Source: Mermis nigrescens
Taxonomy: Eukaryota; Nematoda; Enoplea; Mermithida; Mermithidae
Assembly (NCBI GenBank): GCA_036768485.1
Contig: JAVLUZ010000340.1
Coordinates: 4,523,886-4,587,885, forward strand
Length of the DNA stretch: 64,000 bases
Direction: 5' to 3'
The first letter of the stretch is position 1. The number at the start of each line of letters is the position of its first letter. Both the position numbers and the translations under genes were made by a program. Below are positions 49,501-59,452 of the stretch, piece by piece. A model generated the notes under the pieces. The model was not told where the DNA came from. It saw only the letters and a program-made list of their open reading frames with translations, and did not search any database.

Positions 49501-52500
49501 GCCTGACCATAAATGTATGTCATTGTTTGAAACAATAGACATAAGCTATCTTATGGTATTCTACCTTTTCCTACCGGGATTTCGCATCTAAAAAATAATG
49601 TGAACTTTTTTGTTCGCTAGAATAAATACAGCGTTCGATTGCAATGTGTTCTGAGCTTTTTTAACAAAACCACTCCGTTCGTATATGTCTACGAACTTGG
49701 TTAAATTAAAAGTTGTCTGTAATAGTTAAAATTTCGAATTATAATAAAAAATCCTTATATGCACATATCAAGCTTTAGTGCACTGTAACGTAGTATGTAT
49801 AGTTTAGAAAAGCATTTTTTATTGTAGAATTGTTGCAACTACAAAAAATATTTTGAGGAGTTAGAATTTCTCTATACACATGTTTATTTTGTATGTTTCA
49901 ATTTAAGAATTCCATTATGTCAAAAATGAAGAAACACCTTTTTAATGTTAATTGAACGATCGATCGACTGTATTTTTGGGGAAAATTTAAACATATCTTC
50001 CGCAGAGTCCAAGATCCAAGACCTAATTCTTTAAACTATTCGTTTTTTCGCGACATTTTACGCCATTGGGTAGAGATCGATGAAAAACGTCGAAAGATTG
50101 TTTTTGCCTTCGGCACTTTTTAACCTTTGAAATTTTGTGGATTCCCAAATTTAGGCGCTTGCCATGAATGGCTGTCGCTTCTGAGACAGGGACAGCAAGG
50201 CAGATAACTCATTATAGTGCTAAAAGGATACATATCATCGCCCCTTTCAGGTCTCCAAAATAAGACAACTAAACAAAACAGCATTTGACTCTTATGAATA
50301 AAAACATTTAATGGAACATGAAGTATTGAAAATATCACTGGCATCTTAGACTATTAAAAGATTGAGGAAAACGGGCGATGGCTAACTCTTTGTTTTTGCT
50401 GTCATTAAAATTAAAACGACGCAGTTTACTACTTTGTTTGCTGCTTCATTAACAATACTGCATTTTACTTTTACACTTTATTACTTTGTCTACTAATTAA
50501 CCTTTACTGCTGTATTTTCAAGTTTCAATATTTTAAAATGATTTCATTCACGCAAAACTGAAAATTTTGATAGTTCTCTGAAAAACGTAAATTTCAAAAG
50601 CTTAGAGGTGAACTGAATTCTAAGCCTACCAATGTTTCTTTCAGTGCTTTAGAGTCCAAAATGCTTACATAATACGATTTGTGCTTAATGATAGTGCAAC
50701 CTGTATACCTGCATATTTAAAAATATTTTACCTCATTATCAGCGAGTATTTCTGCTATTTTGACGCTGTCTCTGTATTTGCCTTCAATGCTCGCATCAGA
50801 TTTAGTGGTGCTGCAATCTCTATTATCTGTTTTAGATCCGGTTGATCTGTTGCTAAATATGCTAAGGCTCTTTGTGGATAAGTCAGCTGATTTCTTGTAC
50901 GATTTTTTACTATTATCAATATGGCCACTTTCACTATACGACGAAAAATCTCGTAAAATGTCTTTATTGCTTGATTGAATTATTTTAATAACATCAGCAG
51001 CTCCTGGCAACTTTACGCCGGCTAAAGGATTTCCGCGTTTGGTTTCATTCAAATCCTTTTGGCAATAAGCACTGTAGTCGCTACTTTTTAATGGTTTTAT
51101 GAATCGGTCGCAATAAGCCGGCGATGAGGGACCAGAAAATTCAAAGTCTATGTCGATTGAACCACCTTCGGGTTTCTGCTTAAGAAGAATGCGAAATTTC
51201 ACGTATGTAAGGTAAATACTCGCAATTACGTACATATGAAGGTCCATTCCACAATTTATATTTCATGAAACTCCATTTTTTGACTTTGTGCATAGCGACC
51301 ATGATATTAATTGAAGTCTCAACTATTACTCGAAAATTGTTTTCTTATCCATAAATAGTTAATGCAAAAATTAAAGCTTTAATTTCTTTTTCAGTATTTT
51401 ATTGAATATATAGGGTAGATAGGTACCTGTTGAGTCGTTTATTTTACGAGTATACACTGTAGCGCACAAGTGATGGTCAAGCTTACTTAAAAATAGCCTT
51501 GTATGGCATTAAAAATTCTCACTTCCAGATGGCTTATCTGCTTGCGAGATTAGATGCCAAAATTGATTCTTTTATGCAACTTATTTGATGCCACTGAACA
51601 ACTAGATGACGAACCTAAAATAATTATGTTATAATTTAGAGATTATGTATATACATTTCAATCTTATAGGAACAAATTGAACAAAATATAGTCAAAACGT
51701 GAGTATAATGACGCGAAGCGCCGAAAATCTGGCGCTTTTGAGCAAATAGATAGCTAAAAACGCTTTAAAAAGCAGCTTTCCGACAACTTTTCAGAAATTT
51801 TTTTGGGAACTTTCAAAAAATCGCCACTGGGGGGTGAAAAAATTTTTGCCGGGTGAAAATTTTTCTTGGGGGAATGAAAACCCCTAAACCCTCAAAGATC
51901 ATGTATGGTTATAACCAAGTGCTAAAATAGCGTTAAAACTACGTTATTACACTGTTTCTGGTCAATTTAAAACACTTTCCATTTTTGGCCTTCATTTTCT
52001 CATCTTTCCAATAAAGTTTACTATTTCTCCATTCTAGCATCTACCCCGTGACTGTCTTATCGTGAGTATTGAGTTAACAATATCCACTTTATTTATTCAT
52101 CATCTTTATTCATCTAACTCATCATTTAATCCATTTTTTAACGATACCCACCACACCTGGGCGTGGGGGGTTTGGGGTATGCACCCCCAAAAACCAAAAT
52201 ACCCCCCAGAATTCAATTTTTTGAATTTTTTTTTGTTTTTTTTCGAAAATTTTTGATGCCAATGGATAGTGCTCAATGAGAAACGTTGACAAATGGTGTT
52301 TTTTTGCCATGCCACAATTTTTAAGGCTATTTTTTGATCTTTAAAAAATATTGCACCCCCAGAATTTTGGTGCCGCCCAAGTATGATACCCACTTCATTC
52401 ATCTTCTAATTCATATTTTAAGTGCCTTTAACGAGAAATCGACTGCTCCTTCGATTACATATTGCCTGTATTATCATGTGGCTCAAGAATTTACGTGAAC

Positions 52501-52816
52501 CTAATTAACATACTTCTTTACTTCGTTCGGACGTATTCTAATAAAGTATTTTCACAGATATTCATTTATAGAAATTTACTTGTGTCGGTTTTCTCTCTTT
52601 TTCGATCTTTGCACGAGGTTTATCTTGCTTTATAACAAGCTTTAGCTGCCTCAGGTTCTTTTGCCTCCATTTTCGCACTGCTTCCTCCCATTGTTCATCA
52701 GTTTGCACAGGTTCTTCATCCACTGAAGTAATAACATCGCGCGTTTTAATGACCTCAAAGCATGGGGATTCCTCATCAACAGATGCCACGATCACCTGGC
52801 CATTACGCGATATTAC
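46260..52816 (-). CDS. Unrecognised multi-exon gene with PDZ-like segment, 5' end not found
   Basis: Four minus-strand exons (52816-52580, 51178-50732, 48615-48369, 46510-46260) join without breaking frame at any of the three junctions and end in a TAG, giving about 393 residues. The first visible exon has VIVASVDEESPCFEV..DVITSVDEEPV followed by a charged helix, which resembles a PDZ fold (GDVI..V....V). The second is serine-rich and polar, the third has a short helical segment (ATALLEKLYSEKLI), and the last is acidic and then basic. No exon upstream of 52816 could be joined in frame. I do not recognise the family; the PDZ suggestion is weak. Confidence 0.6.
47205..47455. repeat. Degenerate family C element
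   Basis: It contains a TTTTTGATGCCAATA block and TTCTGCCCATGCAGG in family C order, within an intron of the minus-strand gene. Confidence 0.5.
48369..48615 (-). CDS. Minus-strand gene, third visible exon
   Basis: It lies between TTTTTCTTAG|GTC and AGTAAAG|GTACGT on the minus strand, phase 0 in and 1 out. It encodes ELSILLDISAFLDIFKQR and LLEKLYSEKLI, probably helical. Confidence 0.6.
50732..51178 (-). CDS. Minus-strand gene, second visible exon
   Basis: It lies between TTCTTCTTAAG|CAG and AATGAG|GTAAAA, phase 0 on both sides. Its 149 codons are rich in Ser, Lys and Asp, including RGNPLAGVKLPGAADVIKI. There are no cysteine or histidine clusters. Confidence 0.6.
52152..52385. mobile_element. 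Family C element with 8-bp target duplication
   Basis: It starts CACACCTGGGCG and ends CGCCCAAGTATG. The exact flanking repeat is ATACCCAC (52144-52151, 52386-52393). Confidence 0.87.
52580..52816 (-). CDS. Minus-strand gene, first visible exon (PDZ-like)
   Basis: It lies between ATCTTTAG|GTA and ACACAA|GTAAAT, phase 0 on both sides. It encodes NGQVIVASVDEESPCFEV, DVITSVDEEPV and EEAVRKWRQKNLRQLKLVI, a strand-helix order compatible with the C-terminal half of a PDZ domain. Confidence 0.5.
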
Positions 52817-53353
52817 CTAAAGATGTTTATATTTTTAAATAATTCAAGAGTTGCACATTTACATAGGAGGAGAAGTGCTTCAAACGGGTAATACTCAACA
52901 GCCACTAATTTTTTGAAATATTTTGTGAAATGTTGGAAATTGGACGTTTATCAATAAATCGAGACTTTTAACTTGCTTGAACAATAGGTAACTGACAAAA
53001 CGCCTGCTATACATGCATATGTACCTATATACTTCATACGTCTTGAACAATGATTTCATTACAAAAATTTTGCATACTTACCTATTGAAAAAGGAAACTG
53101 CAGGAACAGAACGAGGTCCTTCGATGGTTTTACATCCTAACAGTTTTCATTGGAGAAAAGTAAAAACTTAAAAGCATGAAAATCATAATTACATACCCTG
53201 CATTGAATAAAGGCACCTACTTATTGATTATTTTTTGTTAATTTTAATATTTTTATTTACAGTCATCTTTTTAACCACTCGTAGGGTTAGACTGTTCTTT
53301 TGCAATGAGGACGCAATATTTAAGAACGAAATCATGCTAATAAAAAGTAGAAT

Positions 53354-53998
53354 ACTAGCAAGAAAGAATGCTCCGATTGAGTAAAAAGGTGAATATATTT
53401 GAATTTCTTCATTATTTAGGATGTGGAAGGAGGAGACTAGGGAAAATTTCCTTATATGAGCAGAAGCCGTAGGAATGTGCTAAACAGTTAGAATTTCTCT
53501 AAACAACGCAAAAATCGAAGTATATTCTGCAGCCTATGCGCGCTTCTGCAGATTTACTGTAGTAATTTCGATTACGATGGCGAGTATTTTGATAACTTTA
53601 TTTTGGAAAATTTAAAGAAAATATTGTGGTTTTTTATGCAAACTATTGAATTGGCTATGGAGGTAAAAAGTTTACACTATTATCTTTTACGCCAGAGCAT
53701 TGTGGAAGGTTAAGATTTCATGAAATAAATAATACATTGATTATTTAATAGTCATGAAAGTGCTCTTTTGCGAAACAGTTAAAAAACGTTTTGTGACTAC
53801 ACCCGGATTTTTCACAGGCCGCAGAATATACTTCGATTTTTGCGTTGTTTAGAGGAAGTCTAACTGTTTAGCACATTTTTATGGCTTCTGCGCATATAGG
53901 GAAATTTTCCCTAGTCCACTCCTTTTACATCCTTAACAATGAAGATATTCAAGTATATTTACCTTTTTTGCTCCATCGGAGCACTTTTTCTTGCTTTA
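53354..53998. mobile_element. Foldback element, diverged relative of 18685-19451
   Basis: The outer sequence ACTAGCAAGAAAGAATGCTC and its inverted partner ending near 53998 match the arms of the perfect copy at 18685 with many substitutions. The inner arm edges GTATATTCTGCAGCC and GGCCGCAGAATATAC are also shared. Confidence 0.7.
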
Positions 53999-54874
53999 GA
54001 AAATGATCACCGTTTATCCAAATAATGTGTATTATGCGAAGCATCTCTTTCTTCAACATCTTAAGGTCAAAATGGAAGAAAAACCATTTGTCATTTTAAG
54101 AGAACGAATATGTATGTACCTTTTAGATCTTAGTACACTTTACAAGCACATTCTTACAAAAAGTAAAACTTCAGCAAATTAACGAGGACATTTAGCTGAA
54201 TACTGGTGGAAATCAGAGAACCAAGACGTACCCTTTTACGATATAGTTTTTAAAATTAATCATAATTGTATTTTATTACCCATTAGTTTATTTTTGTGAC
54301 ATTGCTTGATTTTTTGTGACTTTTGTTTCATTTTGCAATTTTGTTACAATTTACTGAATAAAGGCGGTATTTTTCAACATTTCTCGTGAATTGAGACTAA
54401 AAAAGACAAGATTTTTTTGAAAATTCTAAAAGTACATTTCATTTTATATGGTAACAGTCATGCCTTGAATAAGGTGACATTCTACAATTTGTACGCAACC
54501 ACTTTATAAATAGGGTTACGCGCTACACTAATACCCAAATCTTGTTCAGTGCATGCTTGTGCTCTGTGCTAGAGAAACTAGTGATGATCAATAAACAGAC
54601 TCAGTTTTACAATCCTTATCTTGAAAATCTAAGAAATTATTAGACTGATTAAACCAAATACATTCTACTACGCTTAACGAGGCGTATGAAGTGGCCAACA
54701 AAAACTTGCATAATATCAGAGCAAAAGCAGAGATCGTATCCTTCTGTGCAGTGTCTCCTAAGTCTTAATGCATGATGATCATACATATCTACTTGCTTCC
54801 CGCGCTTGTCACCTTTACCATTATCGGAAAATGGGGAATTTTACATTTCTAAAAATAGCGTTGTATATAACTAG

Positions 54875-55025
54875 TCGGAGAATCGAAACAGCTGAAAAAT
54901 CAGGACGGTCGGAGAAACGGGATTAGCGGGAGTCTAAAAGCAACTTGTTTTATCATTAGACGGAGAATCGGGACAGTCGGAGAATTAGAATTGAGACGGC
55001 CGGAGAAACAGGACAGCGGAATAAT
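54875..55025. repeat. GGAGAA word array
   Basis: Repeated words GTCGGAGAATCG, GGAGAAACGGGA and CGGAGAATCGGGACAG lie on one strand with AT-rich spacers. It could be a relic of the element's terminal region or another host word array. Confidence 0.45.
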
Positions 55026-55541
55026 AGTACCCATCTTCTGTTGTAATTTGAAAGATCTAAGTTATTGCAAGTTCACCTAGTTATTTATTCTGAAAAGTCT
55101 GAATCCTGAAACATGCTGAGCTAAAAAAAGTTGTAGCATCAATTGCTTCATCAAATTTTATCAATATTTTCGTCACGAGATGAATAAAAATACATATCTT
55201 ACGAAGCATTTGAGTTTACCTGAGTATACAGGACTTCAGAAAAAAGCAAATCTTGTTCGTTAAGACCATACATGGGCGTAAGAGTTTGGACCTCCAGAAT
55301 CCAAGCCCCTCAGTAGTAATGGCCGGCAGTCTGGGGCGCAACGTTGTAGGATAGCCCATGTTATAACATAGGCGATGACGTAAAAATCTGCACCCTGAGG
55401 TAAGCTGAGGGAGCAACGTTAAAGAATATATAAGATATGGATGGCTAGGGGTGTGTAAGGGGAGGGGCTCCCACCGCGCCGCCTGTTATATCATGGCCTG
55501 TGTTGCAGCGTGTCCTGCGGGGGAAGCTGGGGGTGGTCCTT

Positions 55542-55829
55542 TTACATCACGCTTATAATATGATCGTCTATACAGTGTTCATAAAACTGGTCGTAAAATT
55601 CCATCGCTTCCAGAGTAAAGCTATACCATAAATTACCTATTGATTCATGGTCGTCTGATTCTATACATTTCTTTATTCCTTTCAGGAACGCCTGTTTATC
55701 TATTTTATCCTTGTACTCTTGTTTCATTTTAGGCCAGAAGTAGAGCTCGAGTTTTTCTTCAAATACATGTGGAAAATGTACTAGGTGTAGAACAATGTGT
55801 CTGTAGGTACGTTCACCTCTGGAAGACAT
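55542..55829 (-). CDS. Small helical element protein A, unknown function
   Basis: A 95-residue protein with no recognised domain and no membrane segment. It begins MSSRGERTYRHI and contains YFWPKMKQEYKDK followed by helical acidic segments. It resembles the protein at 56297-56623 in layout: an MxSxGE start, a Tyr-x-His near residue 10, an FW..xxE(Y/F)KD block, an LW..F block and an acidic helical end. The two may be old duplicates. An exact TATAAATA box lies 39 nt upstream on the minus strand, which ties the gene to the element. It is transcribed divergently from the zinc-ribbon gene at 55919. Confidence 0.65.
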   Translation of the reverse strand: MSSRGERTYRHIVLHLVHFPHVFEEKLELYFWPKMKQEYKDKIDKQAFLKGIKKCIESDDHESIGNLWYSFTLEAMEFYDQFYEHCIDDHIISVM

Positions 55830-55860
55830 TTTTCTGCTATAAATGAATAATTTTTATCCA

Positions 55861-55868
55861 TATTTATA
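55861..55868 (-). promoter_or_regulatory. TATAAATA box for small protein A (55829)
   Basis: Exact box on the minus strand, 39 nt before the ATG. It lies 10 nt from the plus-strand box for the divergent gene. Confidence 0.75.
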
Positions 55869-55877
55869 AGCAAAGTC

Positions 55878-55885
55878 TATAAATA
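55878..55885 (+). promoter_or_regulatory. TATAAATA box for zinc-ribbon gene (55919)
   Basis: Exact box in the extended context AAGTCTATAAATA, 41 nt before the ATG. Confidence 0.75.
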
Positions 55886-55918
55886 TGAAAAAATTATACG
55901 CGTTTTCATTATCAAAAA

Positions 55919-56276
55919 ATGGAGGAAATTCAAGAATTAAAAAAACGTTCTTTTACAGACACGGAGAAAAAGCCTTATGGAAGGTCGATCAGACCCGCCA
56001 TTGAGCTATGTGGTCGCAATCTTAGAAAGGCCCATGTACCCTCTGATGATTCAACTCTGTTATTTTTGTCAGAAGGCGTCATCTGAACGCGAGTTTTTCG
56101 AAACTAACGGAGGTAGATGGTACATTAGCATTCAGATGTGTCCTAGATGTTGCGAGTATAATAGATCTTCGCAGGAGGCGGGTAGTAGGGTCCTTCAACG
56201 GTATGCCAAAGAAGCGGCAGAAGAGCAAAAATCTAAAAGTAATTTCGAAAAGTCTATAAATATACCCCCATTTTAA
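55919..56276 (+). pseudogene. Zinc-ribbon-like small protein, one frame change
   Basis: The start ATG at 55919 lies 41 nt after a TATAAATA box and opens a frame that stops at 56084-56086. An overlapping frame (open from 55977) carries CYFCQKASSER and MCPRCCEYN, two CxxC pairs of a likely zinc ribbon, followed by a charged helical tail ending at 56276. I infer one original gene of about 115-120 residues with a single frame change somewhere in 55977-56080. The alternative is two overlapping small genes. The role is unknown; a nucleic-acid or transcription role would fit a zinc ribbon but is not shown. Confidence 0.55.
56255..56262 (+). promoter_or_regulatory. TATAAATA box for small protein B (56297)
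   Basis: Exact box in the context AAGTCTATAAATA, 42 nt before the ATG and inside the end of the upstream coding region. Confidence 0.75.
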
Positions 56277-56296
56277 GAACCCCATAGCAAAATAAA

Positions 56297-56623
56297 ATGG
56301 CTTCCCCAGGCGAGCTTTCCTATCACCATTTCATTATAAAATTAGTCGACAAGGCCTGTAGGCGTTTTGTTAAGGTACGAGACGTCCAAAACATGGCTAC
56401 ATTTTTCTGGCGGCTTTTAAGCGAAGAGTTCAAGGATAATAGAAGAGCATTACATAGACGGGAAGCATTTTGGCGATTCGCTTTAAGCCTGAAGCGGCAC
56501 ATTTTGGACATGAACATGAATAAACTGTTCGACCTATGGCAACAGTTTGATTCGAATGGGCGAAACCTATTCGAGAATTTGTACGAAAATTCTTTACTGT
56601 ATTATGTAGACTGTTTACTATAA
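56297..56623 (+). CDS. Small helical element protein B, unknown function
   Basis: A 108-residue intact frame beginning MASPGELSYHHF, with FFWRLLSEEFKDN, a basic helix (RREAFWRFALSLKRH) and LFDLWQQFD near the end. It resembles the 55542-55829 protein. It follows the zinc-ribbon gene by 20 nt, and its TATAAATA box at 56255 lies inside the tail of that gene, 42 nt before the ATG. No known family is recognised. Confidence 0.7.
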   Translation: MASPGELSYHHFIIKLVDKACRRFVKVRDVQNMATFFWRLLSEEFKDNRRALHRREAFWRFALSLKRHILDMNMNKLFDLWQQFDSNGRNLFENLYENSLLYYVDCLL

Positions 56624-56626
56624 ATA
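56619..56626 (+). promoter_or_regulatory. TATAAATA box for integrase (56657)
   Basis: Exact box in the context TTTACTATAAATA, 38 nt before the integrase ATG. Confidence 0.75.
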
Positions 56627-56656
56627 TATGTACGTATGTTGCGTTTAAGCCATAAA

Positions 56657-57696
56657 ATGGAAGAAAAGTTGAAAAAATCTACTACAACAGCAGAGCAGGT
56701 TATTCGGGCGTGAATCAGCTATACCGCCGCGCTAATATTAAAAAATCAAAAATAAAAGAATGGTTAGAAAAACAACCAACGTATTCTTTACACAAGCCAA
56801 CCAAAAAACGCTATTCACGGAATAGAGTGCTTGTAAGTAGCATTGACGAACAATGGCAAGCAGATCTTGCCGACTTGCAATCGCTCAGCGAGTTCAACGA
56901 CGGGTTTAAGTATTTGTTGAACTGTATAGACATTTTTTCAAAGTTTGCCTGGTCGGTACCATTGAAAACGAAAAGTTCAGAAGATGTTCTCGAAGCTTTC
57001 AAGCAAATTTTTCTCAGTCGAAAACCATACAAATTGCAAACGGATGCGGGGAAAGAATTTATCAATAAAGAAGTACAGAAATTTCTAAAATCTGAATTTA
57101 TCGATCTTTTTTGTAACAAAAAGCGAATTAAAAGCATCTGTGGTTGAGCAATTCAACCGTACGTTGAAGGAAAAAATGTGGAGATATTTCACAAAAAATA
57201 ACACGTGACCGGTACATAGATATTCTACCCAATTTGCTCTACAACTATAATCATTCGTTTCATAGGACCATAGGTACATTTCACGGCGAATGTAACTCGG
57301 GAGAATGAGCGAGAAATTTTAAACAAAGCATATAGAATCGCTAAAAAGAACCCTATATTTAAATTTAACATAGGCGATAAAGTATGCATAAGTAAAGTGA
57401 AGCGAACATTCGAAAAGGGGTATTGGCCCAACTGGACGGAGGAATTTTTTGTTATTGCGGAAAGGCTCGCATCGAACACCTCCCGTTTATGTGTTGGAAG
57501 ATCAGAAGGGCGAAAAGCTTGAGGGCATTTTTTATGAACCAGAATTGCAAAAAATTGATGAGTCATCGGACGATTTATACGTTGTTGAACAAATTTTGAA
57601 AACTCGAAAGCGGGGTAATAAAACGGATTACTTGGTCAGATGGAGGGGTTATCCTCAAAATTTGACTCTTGGGTTTCTAATTTAGTCAAGCTGTGA
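56657..57696 (+). pseudogene. Maverick retroviral-type integrase with chromodomain, broken
   Basis: The order is intact: an N-terminal region (VNQLYRRAN, TYSLHKP), the RNase H-fold core with first Asp in QWQADLADLQ, second Asp in LQTDAGKEF and Glu in VVEQFNRT, an SH3-like IGDKVCISKVKR segment, then a chromodomain (YVVEQILKTRKRG, YLVRWRGYP). The reading frame changes near 56677 (an A run), 57110, 57205, 57275, 57460 and 57655, so no full-length product can be made from this copy. The 5' TATAAATA box at 56619 is intact. The 3' end overlaps the truncated polymerase fragment on the other strand. Confidence 0.88.
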
Positions 57697-58452
57697 AGGC
57701 AGCTGAGTGATCAGATCATAATGGTCATTTTTTACAAACAATCTGATGACTTTTCTAGCTGGGAGTCCTTCAAACAGTAACGTGTTACCTGAAATATACT
57801 TTTATCTGATATTCAGGCTCTAAAACCTGTTGAAGTTTCCTCACAGATTCTAGCCCATTAATAGTGTTTAAGCCAGCCTTATGCATTAATTGTTCTGCTA
57901 AGCGTTTCTGTTTCGTGCAACGGCTTTTATCTGCCCTTTCTTATAGCTTCCCAGTCTACACTGTTGTCAGCTTTTGCTATCCCTGTTATAATAGCACGAG
58001 CTAATGACAATTTACCATTTGATGTTATCTTAATAAATTTTCCGCCATTTTTGCAGAACTGCTCTACACTCGTAGTGCTGCCTGTCCCTGTTTGTCTACC
58101 TGCAATTACAACAGAAATGGACATGTCTTCATCAAAACAAAATTCCTTATTTGACTGAACGACCCTCTCAATTACACTTAAAATTCTATCTCCATTAACA
58201 CTGCTGGCGTTGTGTAAAAGGAATTATTACAGGTGTGCTTAAACTAGGATGTCTATTATCAAATCCAACCATGCTATCATGTGGATATTTGTGTAGCATT
58301 TTCTGTGTTGCATCCTCAAAGATCGCGTTGAGAACACTAAAATTTTCAACTACTTTTTGGAACTTTAATAGAAATACACTAGATTCACAATTAAACCTTC
58401 GAACATGCCTACTTGACAGTTCGCCTATAGTGTAGTAATCATCAATATCCAT
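57682..58452 (-). pseudogene. N-terminal fragment of protein-primed DNA polymerase B
   Basis: The minus-strand ATG at 58452 opens MDIDDYYTIGELSSRHVRRF, then FDNRHPSLSTPVIIPF, the N-terminal region of Maverick PolB. The following frames carry RILSVIERVVQSNKEF, LAEQLMHKAGLNT, VLEPEYQIKVY and LFVKNDHYDLITQLP, again in PolB order. The frame changes near 58200, 57915 and 57800. The sequence stops around 57682, before the exonuclease and polymerase motifs: about 250 of more than 1,000 residues remain. The missing part is not elsewhere in the window. Confidence 0.82.
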
Positions 58453-58479
58453 TTTTTAAAGCATCTAGTTAATCACACA

Positions 58480-58487
58480 TATTAATA
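58480..58487 (-). promoter_or_regulatory. Variant box (TATTAATA) for the polymerase fragment
   Basis: One base differs from the consensus. It lies 35 nt before the minus-strand ATG at 58452, at the edge of the minisatellite. Confidence 0.4.
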
Positions 58488-58494
58488 GACAATA

Positions 58495-58985
58495 TTTTTG
58501 TCACATTGTGGAAATTTTTGTCAAGTTGTGAAAAATTTTTGTCAAATTGTGAAAATTTTTTGTCATGCTGTGAAAATTTTTGTCACAATGTGGAAATTTT
58601 TGTCACATTGTGAAAATTTTTTTGTCAAATTGTGAAAATTTTTTGTCACGTTGTGAAAATTTTTTGTCAAGTTGTGAAATTTTTTTGTCACGTTGTGAAA
58701 ATTTTTACGTTGGCTTAAGCATAGTACTTTTGTCAAGTTGTGAAACATTTTTGTCACGTGCTAGAAATGTCTTTTGTCACGCTGTGAAAATTTTTGTCAA
58801 GTTGTGAAATTTTTTGTCAAGTTGTGAAATTTTTTTGTCAAGCTGTGAAAATTTTTTGTCACAGTTGTGAAATTTTTTGTCAAGTTGTGGAAATTTTTTT
58901 GTCAAGTTGTGGAAATTTTTTTGTCACGTTGTGGAAATTTTTTGTCAAGTTGTGAAATTTTTTTGTCACGTTGTGAAATTTTTTG
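58495..58985. repeat. AT-rich minisatellite inside the Maverick
   Basis: About 22 direct repeats of a ~22-bp unit like TTGTCAAGTTGTGAAATTTT vary at a few positions (AAG, ACG, AAA, ATG before TTGTGAAA). The array fills the space between the polymerase start and the next gene. One interruption of about 20 bp lies near 58707-58730. Confidence 0.9.
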
Positions 58986-59013
58986 TAAAAGTGTGATAGG
59001 TCATCTTATATGT

Positions 59014-59021
59014 AATAAATA
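59014..59021 (+). promoter_or_regulatory. Variant box (AATAAATA) for gene at 59053
   Basis: One base differs from the consensus. It lies 39 nt before the ATG. Confidence 0.4.
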
Positions 59022-59052
59022 TAAGACTCTTGCAAGTATCATTATTTGAGAA

Positions 59053-59443
59053 ATGGCATCTACCATTGAGACGATTATTTCTATTCCAGAGCACTTCTCC
59101 ATTGACAATATTAAAATCAAAAGTTACTAGCTGCTTTTTGTATATTGAAGCGAGTCGAACAGAAGGAGCCAAGGGTTTGAATCTTACAAAATACTTCTTC
59201 AAAATCCGTAAGAAGCTACAGCAAAATACGGACATTGTAAATCTCAAAGCGTATTTCAGCAAGAAAATGGTCCGAATTAGCACTTCTTCAAAAACAGACT
59301 GTGAGATCGAACTAGTTATTGATAAACGGTTAGCTCAAAGCAAGCCAAAACCGCTTCCTACTGTCAAACGAATTCAAGAGGCAGCAAGAAACGTTGAGAA
59401 CTTTATCAAGAAACTTCAAATGATGGAAATGAGAATTCCCTAG
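59053..59443 (+). pseudogene. Element protein of unknown function, one frame change
   Basis: The ATG at 59053 (MASTIETIISIPEHF) lies 39 nt after an AATAAATA variant box, but its frame stops at 59128-59130. The neighbouring frame then stays open to 59443 and encodes YFFKIRKKLQQNTD, ISTSSKTDCEIELV and a lysine-rich C-terminal helix. I infer one gene of about 130 residues with a frame change near 59115-59130. There is no recognised domain. It is convergent with the TBP gene; the stop codons are 10 nt apart. Confidence 0.5.
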
Positions 59444-59452
59444 TGCATGATA

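Larger units (their letters stand above)
52817..55541. other. No gene seen between the PDZ-like gene and the Maverick
   Basis: It contains the foldback element at 53354-53998 and a GGAGAA word array near 54.9 kb. The left terminal inverted repeat of the Maverick should lie here or further left, but I could not define it. Confidence 0.5.

Noticed and set aside
53086..53150. A further upstream exon of the minus-strand gene (good TTTTCAATAG|GTAAGT donor)
   Set aside because: In the phase required by the next exon it reads through stop codons, so it cannot join the coding chain.
58495..58985. Possible CRISPR-like array
   Set aside because: Repeats are contiguous, diverged units with no unique spacers, in a eukaryotic virus-like element; it is a minisatellite.
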